DNA of 8,278 bases from SURF-21 sp964592775 (GTDB lineage: Bacteria; Actinomycetota; Geothermincolia; Geothermincolales; RBG-13-55-18): positions 1 through 8,278 of the forward strand of contig CAZQFX010000127.1 in assembly GCA_964592775.1 (NCBI GenBank), read 5' to 3'. This document shows positions 5,126 through 8,278 of this stretch, piece by piece (position 1 is the stretch's first letter; every line of letters begins with the position of its first letter). The position numbers and the translations under genes are program-made. The notes beneath the pieces are model-generated. The model worked only from the letters and a program-made list of their open reading frames with translations. It was not told where the DNA came from and made no database searches.

Positions 5126-6342
5126 AGGGCGGCGAAGGTGACCGCCGAGCCCTCGTTCTGGTCGAACCAGTGGCAGTGGTCGATTAGCGTTCCGCGGCGC
5201 CCCTCCAAGACGGAGGTGAGCGCGTAGATGGGGGGCAACCCGCAGACGTGGCGCGCATCGTGCTCGGAGGCGATATAGGAATAGAAGCCCTCGGAGTCCC
5301 CCTCCTCTACCTTGGCGAGCATCTCCTTGTCCTTGGCTATGGCCGAGGAGAGCTGCACGGCGTCCAGGGGGACGAGGCCGCCGAAGCGGCGCCCCACGTG
5401 GGAGAGGTCCGCCGAGGCGATGAGGAGCACCCCGTTCTCCATGGCGGAGAGCAGGCCCTTCAGGGCGGTGATGAAGGCGGCGATTCCGGGGACGTCGCGC
5501 GGCGAGCGCCCCTCCTCGATGCAGGAATGAAAGGAGTTGCAGGTGATGGGCAGCAGGCGGAAGCGGTCGGCTCCGCCGAATATGGCACAGAGGAAGGGGA
5601 GCTGGATCTCGATGGAGTGCTCGGAGCGGTGCGACAGCTCGTCTCCCAGCCCGTCCATGCCCGCCGCCCGCGCGATGCCTTCGGCCAGCCCGGCGTCGGT
5701 CTCCACCATGCCGAAGGGAGTGAGGTAGTTCTTGCGCGTGAGGGCGAAGGGCCCCTCCATGTCGCCGTGGCACGTGCCCAGGATGACCACCAGCGGAGGG
5801 TTCTCCGCGGTGAGCGACGCCGCGAGGGCCGCGTACAGCCTGCCGTAACATTCCCAGCCCCGGTCCATGTCTATATGCGGGGAGACGAGGCCGAGGGGCG
5901 GTCCGCCCAGGCGCGCCGGCTCGCCCGCCTCCCCCAGCATCGCCTGTATATGCTGCAGGAGCTGCCGCGGATCGGCGGGGTAACCGCTTCCCGCGCTGGT
6001 CATGGGACGGTTGGGCAGGGAGAGGTATTCACCGTCGAGGCGCTGCTTGTACGCGCGGAAGGCCGCGCTGTCCAGCAGGAGTTTGCCGTCGAGTTCGCTT
6101 ATGATGGCGGCCACCTGGTCGCTGGTGATGATATCGCCGAAGCGGCGCACGTAAGCCGCCTGCAGGTCGCGCAGCGAGCGCGTGCCGTCGCACAGGGAGG
6201 CGATGTAATAGATGGCGGGGGGCAGGGCCACCAGGCCCCTGACGTAGCCCTGCGGGTCGCGCAGGGCGATGACTTCGCGGCCCTGCTGCTTGGCCGGAAT
6301 GGCCTCCAGGCGCCGCAGTTTCGGATTCTCGGATGCTTCCAT
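5110..6342 (-). CDS. amrB: Memo-family protein (AmmeMemoRadiSam system protein B) with extra N-terminal domain
   Basis: Cytoplasmic protein of the Memo family, related to extradiol dioxygenases (LigB fold) and named for frequent association with AMMECR1 and a radical SAM protein; the bacterial reaction is not settled. Of 410 residues, ~115-410 are the Memo domain: SPHIDMDRG (His156), GTCHG (His192), RSEHSIEIQLPF (His242), ASADLSHVG (His315) and HVCG (Cys367). His156, His192 and Cys367 correspond to the metal-binding His/His/Cys set of human MEMO1. Residues ~30-105 look like a PqqD-like winged-helix domain (CDGTRSLRDL, then AIISELDGKLLLD); plain Memo proteins of about 270-300 residues lack it. 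Start: ATG at 6342, 15 bases after the HEAT gene stop; the ribosome site is weak (AGGTT overlapping that stop), hinting at translational coupling. Third gene of the minus-strand operon. AMMECR1 and radical SAM genes are not in the window. Confidence 0.9.
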   Translation of the reverse strand: MEASENPKLRRLEAIPAKQQGREVIALRDPQGYVRGLVALPPAIYYIASLCDGTRSLRDLQAAYVRRFGDIITSDQVAAIISELDGKLLLDSAAFRAYKQRLDGEYLSLPNRPMTSAGSGYPADPRQLLQHIQAMLGEAGEPARLGGPPLGLVSPHIDMDRGWECYGRLYAALAASLTAENPPLVVILGTCHGDMEGPFALTRKNYLTPFGMVETDAGLAEGIARAAGMDGLGDELSHRSEHSIEIQLPFLCAIFGGADRFRLLPITCNSFHSCIEEGRSPRDVPGIAAFITALKGLLSAMENGVLLIASADLSHVGRRFGGLVPLDAVQLSSAIAKDKEMLAKVEEGDSEGFYSYIASEHDARHVCGLPPIYALTSVLEGRRGTLIDHCHWFDQNEGSAVTFAALAFPR

Positions 6343-6357
6343 GATGCGAGGGGGAAC

Positions 6358-6630
6358 CTATTTCCAGTCGGTGCGCTTCTTGGATTCGCGCTCTATGCCC
6401 ACGTCGAGGGCCAGCCACGCCTTGGCGCGGATGAGGTCGCTCGTGGTCGGGTCCGCGACCAGCGCCATCATCGCCTCGATACCCCGGGGGTCGCCGAGGC
6501 GGGTGAGGGCCTCGATGGCCTCGAAGACCACCTTGTCGTCCTCGTCCCGGAGGAGCTCGATGATGCCGTCGACATCACGGTCCCTCTCCATCTTCTTGAT
6601 GTCTCGCTTGCCCAATCCGAATTTCGGCAT
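6358..6630 (-). CDS. small HEAT-repeat protein
   Basis: A 90-residue soluble protein that appears to be about two HEAT or PBS-lyase-type helical repeats: DVDGIIELLRDEDDKVVFEA, then IEALTRLGDPRGIEAMMALV and ADPTTSDLIRAKAWLAL. The LRDEDDxVxxxAxxAL and LGDPRGIEAL-like patterns are typical of these repeats. HEAT repeats form curved helical surfaces for protein binding; this one is too short for a full scaffold. The N-terminus is basic (KFGLGKRDIKK) and the tail charged. Start: ATG at 6630 with GGTGA about 5 bases upstream on the minus strand. It lies ~71 bases after the CoA-binding gene and 15 bases before the Memo gene on the same strand, so it is very likely co-transcribed. The partner is unknown; the two flanking enzymes are the obvious candidates. 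Confidence 0.8.
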   Translation of the reverse strand: MPKFGLGKRDIKKMERDRDVDGIIELLRDEDDKVVFEAIEALTRLGDPRGIEAMMALVADPTTSDLIRAKAWLALDVGIERESKKRTDWK

Positions 6631-6701
6631 GTTATCACCGAGATAGATTCTAGCGCCTTTCCAGCTGCCGTGCTACCATTCGCCGGCTCCATACCCTGCC
6701 G

Positions 6702-8111
6702 TCACCCTCCTCCGGCCTTCCTCCCGCCCAGACGGGAAAGGCGGTGCAGGTTCACGAGCACCTGGCCCATCTTCTCCGGTGAACTCAAGGCCACTACTCC
6801 CTGCCTCTGGGCGTCGGAGATCTCCGCGGCCAGCGCGCCGGGCGTGATGAGGCAGACGAAGACCGGCTTGCCGTGTTTGCGCCCTATTTCCGCGTATTCG
6901 CGGGAGGGGAACACCGGGCCCGCCCCCCCGCCGGTGACGAAGACGGCCACCGCGCAGCCGATGTCGCCCTGGGACAGGGCCAGGTCGGCCGCCCTGAGGT
7001 ACAAGGACGTGTCGGTCCAGGCGAAAGCGAACATGTCCAGTGGATTGGCCGCGACGGCGTGCTCGGGGATGAACTCCGCTATCGCCGCGGATATCTCGGG
7101 CCGCAGGGGAGGGAAACGCAGCCCCGCCCTCTCGCAGATGTCGCAGATGGCCACCACCGGCCCGGCGGAATGGGTGGATATGAAGACGCCGTTCCCCGCC
7201 ATTACCGCCCCCAGGGAGACGGCCTTCGCGGTGGCCGCCATCTCCGAACTGGAGTGCACCTGCAGCAGGCCGGCTTGCCGGATGGCGCCGCCGTAAACGG
7301 CCTCGGAGCTGGCGACGGACCCGGTGTGGGAGAGGGCGGTTCTGGAGGAGCTCTCCGTGTAGCCGCGCGTGTACACCAGGATGGGCTTGGAGCGCGCGGC
7401 CCGGCGCGCCTTCACGAGGAACTCGGACCCGTCGTCCAAGCCCTCGATGAAGAGGCAGATCACTCCGGTATCGGGGTCCTCCGCCAGGTACTCCACCATG
7501 TCCGAGAACTCCACGTTCGCGCGGTTGCCTATGCTCACGAACTTGGAGAGGCCCGCCTGTTCGTCCATGATCTCGTTGAGGATGCTGTTGCCCATGCCGC
7601 CGCTCTGGCTCACGACGGAGATGCTCCCCTGCGGGAACCAGGCCAGGGGGCTGGCGAAGGTGGCGTTCAGCTTCGCCTGCTTGTTGACCACCCCGATGCA
7701 GTTGGGGCCGATCAGTATCATCCCACCCGCGTTGGCGATGCCGATCAGCTCCTCCTGCAGCCGCCGGCCCTCGGGCCCCGTCTCGCGGAAGCCGCCCGCG
7801 AATATCACCCCGGCCCTTCCCCCCATCTCCACCGCCTCGCGCACCGAGGGGATGACCTGCCTCTCGGGGATGGCGTATACGAAGAGGTCCACGCCGCGGG
7901 GCAGCTCGGAGATGGAAGGGTAGGCCCGCAGCCCCTGGATGGTCTCGCCCGCCTTGGGGTTGACCGGGTACACCTCGCCCTCGAAACCCGCGGCGGTGAC
8001 CGCGGCCAGGGAATGGAATCCCAGCTTGAAGGCGTTGTCCGTGGCCCCCACCACGGCGATGCTGCGGGGCTCGAACAGGGGGCGATAGCGTTTCAGCACG
8101 TCGGAAGGCAT
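6702..8111 (-). CDS. CoA-binding acyl-CoA synthetase (ADP-forming) alpha-type protein
   Basis: Resembles the alpha part of ADP-forming acetyl/acyl-CoA synthetases, which interconvert acyl-CoA, ADP and phosphate with acid, CoA and ATP through a phosphohistidine. About 470 residues cover the CoA-binding Rossmann domain (RSIAVVGATDN at 19-29, YPVNPK at 51-56, GPNCIGVVN at 138-146) and succinyl-CoA-ligase-like domains (SQSGGMG at 171-177, SIGNRANVEFSDM at 196-208). The ALSHTGSVA motif (262-270) carries His265, at the position expected for the phosphorylated histidine; NPLDMFAF (359-366) is also typical. Numbering is from the GTG at 8120. I prefer the ATG at 8111 because AGGTGA lies five bases before it; the ATG at 8117 is also possible. 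The ATP-grasp beta part is neither fused nor downstream, so the partner must be elsewhere or upstream. First gene of the operon with the HEAT and Memo genes. Substrate not deducible; phosphorylating activity unproven. Confidence 0.9.
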   Translation of the reverse strand: MPSDVLKRYRPLFEPRSIAVVGATDNAFKLGFHSLAAVTAAGFEGEVYPVNPKAGETIQGLRAYPSISELPRGVDLFVYAIPERQVIPSVREAVEMGGRAGVIFAGGFRETGPEGRRLQEELIGIANAGGMILIGPNCIGVVNKQAKLNATFASPLAWFPQGSISVVSQSGGMGNSILNEIMDEQAGLSKFVSIGNRANVEFSDMVEYLAEDPDTGVICLFIEGLDDGSEFLVKARRAARSKPILVYTRGYTESSSRTALSHTGSVASSEAVYGGAIRQAGLLQVHSSSEMAATAKAVSLGAVMAGNGVFISTHSAGPVVAICDICERAGLRFPPLRPEISAAIAEFIPEHAVAANPLDMFAFAWTDTSLYLRAADLALSQGDIGCAVAVFVTGGGAGPVFPSREYAEIGRKHGKPVFVCLITPGALAAEISDAQRQGVVALSSPEKMGQVLVNLHRLSRLGGRKAGGG

Positions 8112-8165
8112 CCGCATCACCTGTCCCTATGGCTTGCACTCGTACGCTGCCGGCAACGGGAGCGA

Positions 8166-8185
8166 AGAGGCGCCGGTACGCCTCT
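8166..8185 (-). promoter_or_regulatory. leader hairpin upstream of the CoA-binding gene
   Basis: AGAGGCG (8166-8172) and CGCCTCT (8179-8185) form a perfect 7-bp inverted repeat with a 6-base loop, 46-55 bases before the possible start codons. On the minus strand it would fall near the start of the leader RNA or just after the possible promoter. Confidence 0.35.
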
Positions 8186-8187
8186 AA

Positions 8188-8216
8188 ATATTAGCACCAA
8201 TACCGGGCGTTGTTGA
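8188..8216 (-). promoter_or_regulatory. possible promoter of the minus-strand operon
   Basis: On the minus strand TAATAT (8193-8188) matches a -10 box with one change, and TCAACA (8216-8211) is a 4-of-6 match to a -35 box with 17 bases between. It points into the CoA-binding gene. The -35 match is weak. Confidence 0.35.
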
Positions 8217-8233
8217 TATCTGGAGGTAACTGC

Positions 8234-8246
8234 TCAGGTCACCTGA
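8234..8246. promoter_or_regulatory. perfect 13-bp palindrome, possible operator
   Basis: TCAGGT-C-ACCTGA has perfect 6-bp arms around one central base and lies just upstream of the possible operon promoter. The size and position suit a repressor or activator site. No regulator gene is in the window to link to it. Confidence 0.35.
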
Positions 8247-8278
8247 CCGATACCGACATTACCCTATCCTAATCCTCG

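Noticed and set aside
4883..5851. 322-codon minus-strand frame
   Set aside because: It overlaps the Memo gene in another frame and runs through the structured gene-free region; the composition is that of a shadow frame.
5248..7296. 682-codon plus-strand open frame
   Set aside because: It is antisense to the Memo, HEAT and CoA-binding genes, whose family motifs are unmistakable. The translation is low-complexity, of the kind produced opposite GC-rich genes.
6673..8139. 488-codon minus-strand frame overlapping the CoA-binding gene
   Set aside because: Its translation is dominated by Arg, Gly and Pro and has no domain. The overlapping frame carries all acyl-CoA synthetase motifs.
6873..8216. 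447-codon plus-strand frame
   Set aside because: Antisense of the CoA-binding gene, without recognisable motifs or a ribosome site.
1..8278. CRISPR array, tRNA, rRNA, insertion sequence or known riboswitch
   Set aside because: No evenly spaced direct repeats, cloverleaf or T-loop signature, transposase motif, or conserved riboswitch core could be found by eye on either strand.

Overview
The window is GC-rich bacterial chromosomal DNA with strong Shine-Dalgarno sites, several GTG/TTG starts and frequent AGG/ATA codons. It has no rRNA, tRNA, CRISPR array, transposase or phage gene. The gene set (single-domain response regulator, cyclase-family hydrolase, dUTPase, Memo-family protein, ADP-forming acyl-CoA synthetase-like CoA-binding protein) and codon style would suit an uncultured, deep-branching Actinomycetota or similar anaerobe. 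That placement is a guess, because no marker gene is present.

Layout, left half. At 2-331 (+) is the 3' end of a gene of unknown function. A 419-bp gene-free stretch rich in short inverted repeats follows, then a CheY-like response regulator (751-1149, +). Convergent to it is a small CxxC-containing protein (1258-1755, -). Its last ~109 residues align without gaps to the partial protein at the left edge, so two paralogs flank the response regulator. The start of the second paralog looks frameshifted: the good Shine-Dalgarno and ATG are one frame away from the conserved body. Divergent from it is a cyclase-family metal hydrolase (1999-2778, +). An 82-bp inverted-repeat element separates this from an unusual dUTPase (2916-3773, +) that carries about 145 extra N-terminal residues of unknown function.

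Centre. Directly after the dUTPase is a ~50-codon relic of a DppC/OppC-type peptide ABC transporter permease (about 3806-3955, +), cut at both ends. Then come a low-GC scar-like stretch, an unrecognised three-helix membrane protein (4090-4704, -), and a 405-bp gene-free stretch. That stretch holds a compact nested inverted-repeat structure (4888-4985) that could be a structured RNA.

Right half. A minus-strand operon is read from 8111 down to 5110: CoA-binding acyl-CoA synthetase-like protein, small HEAT-repeat protein, and a Memo-family (AmmeMemoRadiSam protein B) protein with an extra N-terminal winged-helix-like domain. The 15-bp and ~70-bp gaps suggest co-transcription. The ATP-grasp subunit of the synthetase and the AMMECR1 and radical SAM partners of Memo are not in the window.

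No complete new defence or mobile system is visible. The items most worth following are the paralog/response-regulator cluster, the fused dUTPase, the transporter relic and the two structured gene-free regions.
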